Shown: positions 44,840 to 55,564 of the stretch, one piece after another | Position numbering within the stretch: the stretch's first letter is position 1 | Layout: every line of letters starts with the position of its first letter | Assembly: GCA_032717465.1 (NCBI GenBank) | Contig: CM064713.1 | Location: forward strand, 11,198,547-11,262,546 | Reading direction: 5' to 3' | DNA from: Coenobita brevimanus | Taxonomy: Eukaryota > Arthropoda > Malacostraca > Decapoda > Coenobitidae | Length of the DNA: 64,000 bases | Notes under the pieces: generated by a model | What the model was told of the DNA's origin: nothing | The model's database searches: none | The model's input: only the letters and a program-made list of their open reading frames with translations | Translations under genes and position numbers: made by a program

Positions 44840-44926
44840 CAGGATGGAATGAAGAGTAAAGGAAAAGTGCAATGCGTAGCAGTAGCCTGAATACACACAC
44901 ACACACGCACACACACACACACACAC
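44776..44926. repeat. (TA)n and (CA)n microsatellites
   Basis: TA at about 44776-44835 and CA at about 44894-44926, followed by CTAT-rich sequence to about 45000. 45000-45380 has no gene. Confidence 0.93.
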
Positions 44927-45389
44927 GTATGCATATAAATATCTATCCGTCTATCTACCTATCAATCTATGCATGTGTCTGTCTATCTATCTATCTTTGT
45001 TCGGGTGCGTCATGGTTACATGGTAAAAAATACTTTTTCAGTTATTTCGAGCAGGTTATCAGTCGATCCAAGTTCGTGAGAGTGTATCCAGTGAGGATGA
45101 CACTAAATCCCCAGTAGTGACCCAGTTTAATTCAACGTTTCGCCAAGACTGGCTTCTCCAGGATGGCATACATTTTTTCTTTATATATATATATATACAC
45201 ACCTGCTTACACACATACACACTACATATATATACATATCTATTTTTATCTATTTATTTATTTCAGTTATTTTTTTTGTTCTTATTTTTTCCTTTTCCTT
45301 ATATTACAAAACTAATATAAAAACCCTAAAACTAATAAACCTACCAGACAAGTAGCTAACCTACATTAAAGCCTAAAGATACAAGTAGC

Positions 45390-45590
45390 TACACCTACAC
45401 TAATGAGATAAACACCTCGACCAACAGAACACCATCGACTGCAGATATGTAATGCCTTTCTGCATGACACATTTGCACTCATCACCTGATGCCTATCGGT
45501 CGAGGCATATGGATTAATATAAGGGACATCAATATATGAAGGAGCCAAAGGAGTTGGGAACAATACCATATACGTCATCTGTCGGCCTTA
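45390..45590 (-). other. Exon-like segment, copy 2 of a ~230-bp tandem unit
   Basis: The minus strand is open with SYIDVPYINPYASTDRHQVM and SRWCSVGRG, closely matching a segment at 59655-59870 on the same strand. An acceptor-like CCGACAG precedes it and GAG-GTGTTT, donor-like, follows. The two copies flank the piggyBac element, so before that insertion they would have been adjacent. Function unknown. The pair could be a duplicated exon or a non-coding tandem repeat. Confidence 0.45.
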
Positions 45591-46525
45591 ATTAACCCTT
45601 TCGCTCGCGGATAAGTTTTTAAGTTTTCCCGGCTCTGACACGCAGGCTTTTCTCCCCCGTTCCCCCTGCCACGGCGCGCTCCAAGAATGTGTATTCTCGG
45701 CTTATTTTCACCACCCAAACATATTTCTTTTACCACAAATCCCATATAATTCTATTCGCCGATGTTTGTTCTACACGATAAGCAAAGAAAAAAAAAAAAT
45801 ACGTACGTTAGGTCGGTCGGACTAAACATTCGGGATCATAGATTTCACTTCCCAACATCACAAGTCGAATGTTTACTAACCAACCTCTACTTGTTTACCA
45901 TCAATCGATAGAGAATTTTATTAGCTTTCGAATGGGTCAGGTCCAGTTTGGTATGATGTATGGTCTTCGAGTAATAAGCGAGAAAGTAAAAACCCATATT
46001 CGACAGAAAACAACTTTGTTATTCGGGGAGGGTTTGAGAAGAACTTTCAGTGGCACCTTTATGTTTTTATTTCATCCTCCTATGCACAATTTCATCCTCT
46101 ATCCAGTAAAGAACGGTGTTTTCGAGAAAAATGCAAAAAACTACAGCGTATTTTGCCGCGCTCTGACCCGCCATCAGCCATGATCACTTATAGTTTCCCT
46201 TAGCGCGCTAACACTTTTATGCTTGCTAGCTTCGCTTTCTTTGGTTTTATACCAACAACTGTTTCATATAATTACTTCTGTTTTGTTTTTAATCCTCTCA
46301 GAAACCACACATGGACACTACACCTGTTGCTGCCAACTGAAACTGAAGCTGTATCTATTTCCCTGTCATTTGTGTTGAGGTAAAAAACAATATATATGTA
46401 TATGTAAATATACTGACATAAATTAAGGTTAATAGATAAATAAAGAATACCACGTAATTCTCCAGTGGCGATTGTCTTCCTGCAGGGCCACATCGGTTGG
46501 GAGGTGAGGAGTTTTATTTACTGTG

Positions 46526-46526
46526 T

Positions 46527-46563
<37 letters not shown>

Positions 46564-46616
46564 GATGGAAATCATAACACACACACACACACACGCACAC
46601 ACACACACACACACAC

Positions 46617-46660
<44 letters not shown>
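46526..46660. repeat. (GT)n/(CA)n double palindrome
   Basis: (GT)n ending GTTATGAT, a GGAA spacer, and ATCATAAC opening (AC)n form one inverted repeat. The CA tract then meets (TG)n at CACATGTG to form a second. It lies in the 3' untranslated part of the piggyBac element. Confidence 0.88.
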
Positions 46661-46665
<5 letters not shown>

Positions 46666-46670
46666 CTCCA

Positions 46671-47063
46671 CTAGTGAAGGTATCGCTCGGTATGGTACTG
46701 CTCGAAACAATCACCCATACAAAGTGGCACATCACATACAGGACAAATGTTCCTTGTGTCTTTCCTCCTTCCCAACATGAAGCACAAGGCACACCTGAGC
46801 CTCTTCTTGTCATGGATCCTCGCCCGGTGGTTGCCCAGAGTGCGATCCAACCTCACGTCGTCGCCAATGACCCAGCAAAGCTTGCTAGGATACCCTCGTG
46901 CTCTGTGGTCCTGTCATGCGGGAGCTGCAGGCCCAGGCATGGGTTCTCCCAGCGGATCAGCAACTGGAGGTGGTGGTGGCTCTGGCACCTCTGATGGGAC
47001 TCCTGCAGGTGGTGCTGGTGGTGATGGTAGCACCTGTGATGGCCCTGCTTCTGGTAGTGCTGG
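46671..47063 (-). pseudogene. piggyBac transposase C-terminal part (after the provirus)
   Basis: Minus strand: a Pro/Ala/Val-rich linker adjoining the provirus, then LDRTLGNHRARIHDKKRLRC, ALCFMLGRRKDTRN, CPVCDVPLC and GDCFEQYH. This is the Cys-rich zinc-binding domain at the end of piggyBac transposases (CxxC, CxxC, C-x-x-x-C-F-x-x-Y-H). One in-frame TGA lies in the linker at about 46914. The frame is the one expected to continue from 55565 if the provirus and one CTGG copy were absent. The protein ends at TAG near 46671. Confidence 0.85.
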
Positions 47064-47587
47064 TGTCAGGACTCCATATTATAAATACAAAACATAACAG
47101 AAAGCATGATGGATGGATGGATAGATAGATAGACAGAGCACCAGACAAGGTGTGGGAACGGGAAATCAGCTTGCAACTCAAAGTGAAGGAATATTGATCG
47201 GCACCGGAAGCAGTACATACACACAGACATACAGTATTCTAGAAGCTTCCACGACAATAGAGCACTCGTGACACGACCCCTGCTACACGAGAATATGGGA
47301 ATGAGAGATCAGAAGGAGACTGGCCATAGAACCGGCTGGTAGTGGAGAGAGGGAATAAGAAGAGGGGTCCAACTAGACTTACTTAGTATCTTAAGTCTCT
47401 GTATAATACATACGCTGCTCAACTTAGACTTTCTCTGAAGATAATAAATCATGATCAACTCCCTGTATTCATCTTTAACTCCTCCTGCTCTTCAGTTACC
47501 AAAATAACTTTAACCAAAACTCAAGGCTCACCTATTACAAGAATTAAGAGTTACATATATATAAATGTTGCCCACAAAGCTTTAACA
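47064..47587 (+). repeat. 5' LTR
   Basis: 524 bp, TG...CA. It contains a TATA-like TCTGTATAATACATA at about 47396 and AATAAA at 47443-47448, suggesting promoter and polyadenylation signals. A TGGTGGC starting 6 bp after the LTR might be a primer-binding remnant. Confidence 0.88.
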
Positions 47588-47599
47588 TTAAATGGTGGC

Positions 47600-48735
47600 A
47601 AACCAGTGTGTCAATGAAATGTTAAAACTTGGAATTATTGAGCCTTCAGTCTCCCCGTGGAATGCCTCGTTATTCTTCGTGCCCAAATGAAATGGAGAAA
47701 TGCGTGCGGTAGTAGATTACCGTAAACTAAACAATCACACAATCCCAGACCGATTTCCCATGCCAATGCTAAGCGACATCCTACAGAATATTGGACCAGA
47801 AAATAATGTATTTTCCACGATCGATCTGCTGAGTGGTTATTATCAAATTCCTGTTGAACAGGAGTCACGTAAATACACTGCCTTTTCCACAAATAGAGGA
47901 CACTATGAGTATAGAAGCATGCCCATGGGACTGAGGCAGCCCCGGGCACATTCCAGCGTCTTATGAATTACGTATTGTCCGGAATTTTAGGACAAGGAAT
48001 ATTTGTTTATCTTGACGATATTATAATCGCAACGAAAGATATCACAGAACATCTCCAGAAATTAGACCTACTCTTACAAAAGCTTGGTGATGCTGGTTTA
48101 AAAATTAAGCTATCTAAATGCAAATTTTGCTTTAAGGAAAAAAATTTCTTAGGCCACAAAATAAGCTCTAATGGTCTTCACACCACTGATGACAAAATAC
48201 AGGCAGTGAGAGAATTTCCTGAACCCACTACGAATGACGAAGTTAGACAATTTTTAGGTCTAACTGGGTACTATAGGTCATTCGTACCACAATTCTCTCA
48301 TATAGCCTTTCCTCTATTCCAACTACTCAAAAAAGATGCTATATTCCGATGGGAAGAAGAACAAAAACAAGCATTTACCAAACTAAAAATTAAACTAACA
48401 AATGCACCTTGTTTGGCTTATCCGGATTTCACAAAATCATTTTTTATATGTACAGATGCATCAGTTAAAGGATTAGGGGCTATACTGATGCAGGAAGATA
48501 AAAGAGGACAGAATCAACCAGTTGCATTTGCCAGCAGACAAAAGGTGCAGAGAAAAATTATTGCACTACAGACTTAAGGCACTTGCAGTGGTTTTTGCAT
48601 TACAAAAGTTTCGAGATTTGGTATATGATTACCAAATACACTTATTCACCAACCATAAACCACTACTGGGTATGTTTAAAGAAAAACTCCTCTCTGGGAG
48701 GAGAGCAAGATGGAAATGTACCGTCGAAAACTATC
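47600..48735 (+). pseudogene. Gypsy reverse transcriptase and RNase H, broken
   Basis: RT begins in its N-terminal region (EMLKLGIIEPSVSPWNASLF) and continues MRAVVDYRKLNNHTIPDRFP, STIDLLSGYYQIP (first Asp), FVYLDDIIIATKD (catalytic pair at about 48005-48028), FLGHKISSNGL and FLGLTGYYRSFV. RNase H follows with CTDASVKGLGAILMQEDK and, in a new frame, LFTNHKPLLGMF. A stop interrupts the first line near 47690, a frame change occurs near 47945, and another near 48575. The line is cut by the LINE-A insertion at about 48736, just before the region that normally joins RNase H to ADALSR. Confidence 0.88.
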
Positions 48736-48737
48736 TG

Positions 48738-50962
48738 TCTATCTATCTATTGCCAGACGCCTCAATCCCGTTTGGGGTGGCCACAAACAAATCGCCTCCA
48801 CGTCGTCCTGTCCCCCGCCATTTCACTGCCCTGCTCCCAACTCACACCCCCCTCTCTCATATACCTCTCCACCCCATCCCTCCATCTCATTCTCGGCCTC
48901 CCCCTCCCTCTTCCCCCCTCCACCTCACTCACATACACTCTCTTCGTCAGTCTTTCACCCTCCTTCCTCTCCACATGGCCAAACCACCTCAGTGTGTTCC
49001 TCATAACACTTCCTGTCACATCCACATCCACACCACAACGCTCCTTTATATCCTCATTCGTCAGCCTGTCTCTCCATGTGACTCCACAGGCTCCTCTTAA
49101 ATAACTCATTTCCACTGCTCTCACTCTTGACTTGTGTCCTTCCAACAACGTCCAAGCTTCACTTCCATACGTTAGAGTTGGTATCACAGTACTGTCATGT
49201 AGTAACTTTTTCACTTCCATGCTCACTTCCCTGTTTCTTATCACTGCTTTCAAAGAACCAGCAAAGTTTCTTCCCTGCTGTACCCTTTCAAGCACTTCAC
49301 CCTCCAAACCTCCATCCTTACTCATCACACTACCCAAGTACTTAAACGTACTCACATTTTCCAATTCCTCACCATCCAACCTCGCCGTACATTCACTGAC
49401 TTCACCTCTCTCAAAGACCATCACTTTACTCTTCCCTACATTCACCTTTAGATTCCGTTTCTTGCACACTCTCCCAAACTCATCCACCAAGCCTTGCAGC
49501 TCCCCTTCGTCTTCACTCAACAACACAGTATCATCTGCAAACAACAGTACAGGGAGTTTCCAAACACTATCCTCTCTCACCAGGGCCACTCCAACATCCA
49601 CCACCCTACCATGTACCTCTTTTATTACCCCATCCATGAACAGATTGAACAACCATGGAGACATGACACATCCCTGTTTCAACCCAACCTTCAAAGAGAA
49701 AAATTCACTTAGTTCACCATCCACACACACTGCAGCCTTAGCACCATCATACATACTCTTCACAGTATTCAACAACTTTCCATCTACTCCATATATTCTT
49801 AATACTTTCCACAATCCTTGTCTATACACCCTGTCATATGCTTTCTCTAAATCCATGAAAGCCGCATACAACTTCTTTCCCTTCTCTAGAAGCTTTTCCA
49901 CTAAAGATCTAAGAATGAATATCTGATCTACACTAGCTCTTCCCTTCCTAAAGCCTCCCTGTCCTTCTCCAACTAATTCCTCTGTTCTTTCTCTAACTCT
50001 GTCAATAAGTATCCTACCATACACTTTTCCTATTATACTAAGAAGACAAATGCCCCTATGATTACCACACACTTCTTTTTCCCTTTTTTCTTTGTACAAG
50101 GGAATAATTATACCTGACTTCCAATCTTCTGGGACTCTACCTTCCTCCCAGGCCAATCTGCACATCGTCCACATTCATTCTACTACTATCTCTCCCCCAT
50201 GCTCCAGCATTTCACCACACACTCCATCAATTCGTGGGGCTTTCTCCAATTTAACTTTCTTCATTGCTTCCACAACTTCTATCCTACTGATTTCTTCCTG
50301 TCTTCTCACCTCCCTCCTTCTCCCAGCCATTCCCCAGCCACTTATACTCGCATTACTTCCATCCTGTATGTTCAACAATTCCTTAAAGTGTTCTCTCCAT
50401 CTGCTCACTTTTTCTCCCTTTTCCACCAGTATTCTACCATTTTTATCCTTTACTCCCCTGCTAACCTCACTTCCACCCTGTCTTACTCTGTTCACCTCTT
50501 TCCAGAACATCTTACAGTCCCTCCACTTTACACTCAAATTCCTTCCAAATTCCTCATCTACTCTCTTCTTACTCTCTCTTACTAATCTTTTCACCTCTCT
50601 CTTTCTTTCTACATATAACTCTCTCTTCCGCCTGTCAACTTCTTCCACGCCCCTATTTCGCATCCATTCATTGTATGCTTTCTTCTTTTGTGCCACAGCC
50701 TGTCTCACCTCTTCAGTCCACCACGTTTTCCTTGCACCCCCCTCCGTCTTCTCTTCCTCCCACAACCACATCACATGCTGCACATATTTCTTCTGTAAAT
50801 ATCCTGCACACACCTTCCACGTCCCCCATCTGCTCCAATTCATATTTGCCCAATCGTTCCTCCACTTCTCTCTTATATTCTGCCTTTTTCTCATCCTCTT
50901 GTAACCTTTCCACTCTCCTTGCAACTACTCCTTCCTCTCGTCTTTCCCTTCTTCTTTATATT
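48738..50962 (-). mobile_element. LINE-A copy A5, 5'-truncated, inserted in the Gypsy provirus
   Basis: Antisense copy with a TATC tail at 48738-48754 and the family 3' terminus at 48755-48800, truncated in the linker at about 50962. It separates Gypsy RNase H from the ADALSR segment that should follow within a few codons. It is the best preserved LINE-A copy here. Confidence 0.88.
48762..50924 (-). pseudogene. LINE-A A5 linker, reverse transcriptase and C-terminus
   Basis: On the minus strand the frame from 50924 is open for about 250 codons (KTWWTEEVRQAVAQKKKAYN, EWMRNRGVEE), meets a single TGA at 50175-50177 where the family has Trp, and continues in the same frame for 470 codons to 48762. 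The second part has the full RT: NHRGICLLSIIGKVYGRILI, MDLEKAYDRVYRQGLWKVLR, LKQGCVMSPWLFNLFMDGVI, LLFADDTVLLSEDEGELQG (about 49527-49546), FKYLGSVMSKDG and the C-terminal RMRWRDGVERYMREGG. Another frame carries the linker upstream of about 50745. It makes a useful reference for the decayed copies. Confidence 0.9.
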
Positions 50963-50965
50963 ATT

Positions 50966-51305
50966 TGGGGGAGGCGGTGGCTGAATCGGTAGAGAGGCGG
51001 CTTGCAGTCCTAATGGACCCAGGATCGAATCTCGGCTGGGGCAGGGAACAGTTTAAGGATTTGAATTTCCTAAAAGCAGACTTTCCTGATCTACCAGATG
51101 ACCCGCCGACATGTCGTAAAAGTACCCCCGCTAATACCAGTACACCAGTCCTGTATGAGACAGCCCTAGCATGTATTCAATATGGACGGTGGGTGTTAGC
51201 GCCGAAGTGGTGACATGTGGAGGTGTAGGAGGACTACTGGGCCTTGGGATAGGCAACTGCCCCCAAGAAATAGGCCCTGAGCCTTTGCCCAGAGTCGGAC
51301 ACATA

Positions 51306-51350
<45 letters not shown>
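50966..51350 (+). mobile_element. tRNA-derived SINE with (TA)n tail
   Basis: GGAGGCGGTGGCTGAATCGG holds an A box and CAGGATCGAATCTCGGC a B box. The body runs through CAGACTTTCCTGATCTACCA, CCAGTCCTGTATGAG and GTGACATGTGGAGGTGTAGG to an A run and (TA)n at 51312-51350. It abuts the 5' end of LINE-A A5 in the opposite orientation. Gypsy coding resumes directly after the TA tail. Confidence 0.68.
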
Positions 51351-51352
<2 letters not shown>

Positions 51353-52800
51353 AGGCAAAATGAATATAGTAGCCGACGCATTATCTAGGAACCCGAACAC
51401 AATTCAGGTCGCGGCATTAGAGCTCAAAGGAGACATCCCAAACCATGATGATATCGCAAAAGCACAAAGACTTGACCCAATATGGTCTAAAGTTATATAC
51501 AAGTTAGAAAGTGGAGATGACATACAATTACCCAAACTACATGTACCACTCGAACAATTCACAATAGTTATTAATGCTTTATACAAAATCAACCCAGGAC
51601 AACCAGAACGCCAAAGATATACTAACCAATTGGTAGTACCTAATGACATGATACCCCAAGTATTACGAACGATACACGACAGCCCACATGCAGGACATCC
51701 TGGAAAGGATAGGACATTCAAACAAGCCCAGTTGTTATATTACTGGCCATCATTACGAAAAGATATAAACAATCATAGAGACAGATGCAAATCATGTGCA
51801 AATCACAAAGGATACCCAATCACACCTGCACCGATGGGTACCCTGTACCACATGAACCATGGGACGTTGTCGCGGTTTATTTACTCAAGATGCCGTTATC
51901 ATACAATAATAACCAATACTTATTCGTAGCAACGGATCATTTTTCCCGTTATGTAATTTTAGTCCCAGTTAAAGATAAAATAGCAGAGACAGTAGCAAAG
52001 GCAATAACAGATAATGTAATATGTTGCTTTACTACCCCAAAGGTACTAATAAGTGATAATGGAGGAGAATTTTAATTCTGATATCTTACAAGAAATATGT
52101 AAACAATACAGTATCAAAAAGGTTAACGTTTTAGCCTATCACCCAGCATCTAATGGGTTAGCAGAGAGACAAAACAAAAAAGTATTAGATGTGCTACGAC
52201 ACATTCTCAATGAAAATTATGATTGGATTCCCAGAGTAGAAGCCTCAATTAATGGATCTATAAACAAATCCATAGGTGACACACCACATTTCATTATATA
52301 TGGGACAGATAAAAAAACTACCATATGAGCTCCTAGAAGGTGACAGTCTGCCCAAATACAATTACGATGATTACTCTAAACTCCGTTTACGTGAATTCCA
52401 GGACATACACAAAAGAGTAAAAAAACAATTGACGATGTCTAAGGAAGAAATGAGGAGGCATTTAATAAAAAGGCAAGAGATTCGTCTATCAGCTTAGAAG
52501 ACATTGTTTATGGTTTCATTCATACAAGAGACAATAAATTATCCCCAAAATTTGAGGGCCCATACTGAGTAATTAACATAAAAGCAAAGTCACTATCAAG
52601 TGGCGAAGAGAAACAAGTTCATATCGACCATTTAAAACGAGTTTCAAGGGAACTACCAAATAATTATACAGCCTCGGATACCACCGAACAACCGAACGTA
52701 ACTCATGAAACCAATCAAGAAAACAACAATAATTACAAAAATAAATTAAGGTCATATACCAAACAATCAAATATAGGTGCAACTGTTCCAATAAAATCTA
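51351..52800 (+). pseudogene. Gypsy integrase, fragmented
   Basis: The piece starts GKMNIVADALSRNPN (end of RNase H), then the HHCC zinc-binding region HDSPHAGHPGKDRTFKQAQL and RCKSCANHKG. In other frames come the core: FVATDHFSRYVILVPVKDKI (first Asp), VLISDNGGEF (second Asp) and YHPASNGLAERQNKKVLDVL (Glu), giving D-D-E. A degraded tail with PKFEGPY suggests a GPY/F module. Frames change near 51850, 52070 and 52320, with stops after. The protein would join proviral DNA to the target; this copy cannot. Confidence 0.88.
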
Positions 52801-52939
52801 CAGTACATCATTTACGAGATTTAAATATCGATTTAAACTCCTTTTATATATGAAATATCAATCAAGTTATTGTTCTATCATCGACCACAGCATGACCATA
52901 TTAGAAAATTAATAGATTTTTTTTAGTCGGTAGGTAACG

Positions 52940-54657
52940 ATGAAGGGACTTATGCTATGGATTCTCCTCTACATAGCAAGAGGACATGCACACTTAGACC
53001 CTCAACACATAGTATGGCAAGGATGCCTCATAGCTCCAACGGCCACGACGTCAATCGTAAAAGATGTCATCAGTACTGAAATAAGTCTGGATTACTTATA
53101 TGAATTACCTTCTTATCTACAAAAAATTGCAAGACCCATGAGAACCCTGGACTTCATGATAGGAGGCTATGTTTCACAAGCACATAACACAAAGGAAGTG
53201 GATGAAATAGTGAAGTTAGCGAAATGGAAAATAGAACAGGCTAAGTCAACTATGCTCATCATGATCCAAGATCTCCCATCTCATGAAACAGAGGTATTGA
53301 GCGACAAGAACAACTTCACACGTACTCACCAAAAGCACGGTTTGTTCGACCTGGGTGGTGCAGTTCTTGGGAACATCTTTGGATTGGCTACAGAGGAAGA
53401 CCTTCAAGAAATAAACAACAAATTTAATACAATAGCTCAGGTACTAACATACCAAGATAAATTCATCACAGGACATAACTCAGCAATGAAGACAATCGTA
53501 AAATATCTGAAAAAGGCGGAAATCATAGCTCTCGAAAGTGCAGATAAAATAAATGATATGGAAGGTAGCATAACACTTTTCCAACACTTCTCCATCATCA
53601 TGGAACACGTTGACACAATTCTACTCCAATTAGACAACACTAGAGTTCGTCACAGGGCACTTATGCAAGGAATTTCGAATGCCATTGATGGCAAGATCAC
53701 GATTGACTTACTTCCAGTTCATGAGCTACGTCAGATAATTAGTCAAGGCATACATAAACATAAATTGAAGCCTTTGTTCCGAAGTAGGGAATTCATGCAA
53801 TATTATCCATATTTAGAAGCAAACACTAACACCAACATCAGTAGTAGTTCATGTACCATTCATAACTGACGACCTGTTCACAGTATACCACATACATCCC
53901 TTCCCTTCTAAGAATAATAACACTTTGGTCATCAACATCAACACAGACACCGAACTCATCATGGTCTCGCAAGTGAATCAACGATTGAACGAAAGTGCCG
54001 CACATCCTTACATGCTGTTCACCTTTGTCCTGTGTACATTTTCATGTTTCAGCCTACTGAAACAGTCCCTTGTGAAATGACTATCATAAGAAATCACAAT
54101 ATTCATAATCATTGCAACTTCACTTTTGCTCCAGATAAGCTTGTACACCATCAACGCATTGGACACTCACAGTTTTTTTATTTTACTCAAACACATCAGT
54201 TTACATAGTCTGTCCAGATATATCACCTTCTCATACTTCAGCATCAGGATTATACATAGCACCAGACTACTGTGCGGTATTTACACCATCCATGTCTACT
54301 TTATCCACCATCAATCACTACGCCATTCTCATACACACAAACATTTCCACCCACTGCCTAATATGGACTTAAACATGAGCACAAGTATTAAGTTGACTTC
54401 ATCTAAGTTTGAAACTATGCAACTGATCAATGAAACAATGAAGCCCTGGGAAGATTTGAGTTTGAGTATGTTCAACCCATATTATGTGTATAGCCCAGCA
54501 CCTACTGTCTTTGTAATCTTCTGCATTGTATTTGCAGTACTGCTGTTCGCAATGCACAGAATGCATGCAAGAATTGCAAATTTGGAGTCAGTATTTAGTG
54601 GGGGAGAGTTAACATCCAAGTTAACTCCCCTGTATGAAGTGTACATATTTCGTATAT
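52940..54657 (+). pseudogene. Env-like glycoprotein of an errantivirus-type element, broken
   Basis: The first frame (52940-53869) opens with a hydrophobic leader (GLMLWILLYIARGHA). Near residue 135 it has GLFDLGGAVLGNIFG, the fusion-peptide-like motif of insect errantivirus and baculovirus F-type envelopes. The residues just before it are His/Gln/Lys rather than a clear dibasic cleavage site. A frame break follows near 53840. A middle part and a C-terminal part in other frames (54360-54657) follow, the last with a membrane anchor PTVFVIFCIVFAVLLFAMH. At least three breaks disable it. Confidence 0.75.
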
Positions 54658-55036
54658 AGTATTAATTTTATAAAAAAAAAAAAAATGACCCATGATATAG
54701 AAGTATACCAGTATCATTATCTCAATATGAAATAATAATAGCTCTTACTATAATCTTAACTTTGAACTTTTTTTTTTTTGCATATATGCATTTTACTATT
54801 GTACATACACATTTTACAAAATGTAATACAATAACCAATTTAACTATATTCAATTATGTATACAACTTGTTTAAAATGTAATATTACTGGATCATTGCAA
54901 TATTACCATGAATATTATAATCAATAGTATAATCAACATTATGTATTAAGAGTGAAGAAGAATATTATGTATTAATAGATTAGCATATGTCAATGATGAC
55001 TGCTGTCGGAGGACCACCAGCTGCGTGACCAAGCGA

Positions 55037-55560
55037 TGTCAGGACTCCATATTAAAAATACATCTCATAACAGAAAGCATGATGGATAGATAGATAGACA
55101 GAGCACCAGACAAGGTGTGGGAACGGGAAATTAGCTTGCAACTCCTTAAGTGAAGGAATGTTGATCGTGCACCGGAAGCAGTACATACACACAGACATAC
55201 AGTATTCGAGAAGCTTCCACGACAGTAGAGCACACGTGACACGACCCCTGCAACACGAGAATATGGGAATGAGAGATCAGAAGGAGACTGGTCATAGAAA
55301 CGGCTGGTAGTGGAGAGAGCAAATAAGAAAAGGGGTCCAACTAGATTTACTTAGTATCTTAAGTCTCTGTATAATACATATGCTGCTCAACTTAGACTTT
55401 CTTTGAAGATAATAAATCAAGACCAACTCTCTGTATTCATCTTTAACTCCTCCTGCTCTTCAATTACCAAAATAACTTTAACCAAAACTCAAGACTCACC
55501 TATTACAAGAATTAAGAGTTACATATACTGTATATAAATGTTGGCTACAAAGCTTTAACA
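55037..55560 (+). repeat. 3' LTR
   Basis: 524 bp with the same ends as the 5' LTR. Differences are scattered substitutions plus small indels near the GATG/GATA run and near TATATACTG. 54660-55036 just upstream is AT-rich noncoding. Confidence 0.88.
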
Positions 55561-55564
55561 CTGG

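Larger units (their letters stand above)
47064..55560 (+). mobile_element. Gypsy/errantivirus-like LTR element with env-like ORF, nested in piggyBac
   Basis: Two 524-bp LTRs (47064-47587, 55037-55560), both TGTCAGGACT...TTTAACA, enclose RT, RNase H, integrase and an env-like gene in Gypsy order. CTGG flanks both sides (47060-47063, 55561-55564). No gag or protease is seen: RT sequence begins within about 20 bp of the 5' LTR, so the 5' internal region has been deleted. An antisense LINE-A and a SINE are inserted between RNase H and integrase. By hand I count roughly 25 substitutions between the LTRs (about 5%). All genes are frame-disrupted. Host range or infectivity cannot be inferred. Confidence 0.86.

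Noticed and set aside
46457..46700. Cys-Val and Thr-His repeat frames
   Set aside because: Translations of (GT)n and (CA)n.
52940..54657. Treating the provirus as a complete, infectious endogenous virus
   Set aside because: No gag or protease, nested insertions, and frame breaks in RT, integrase and env.
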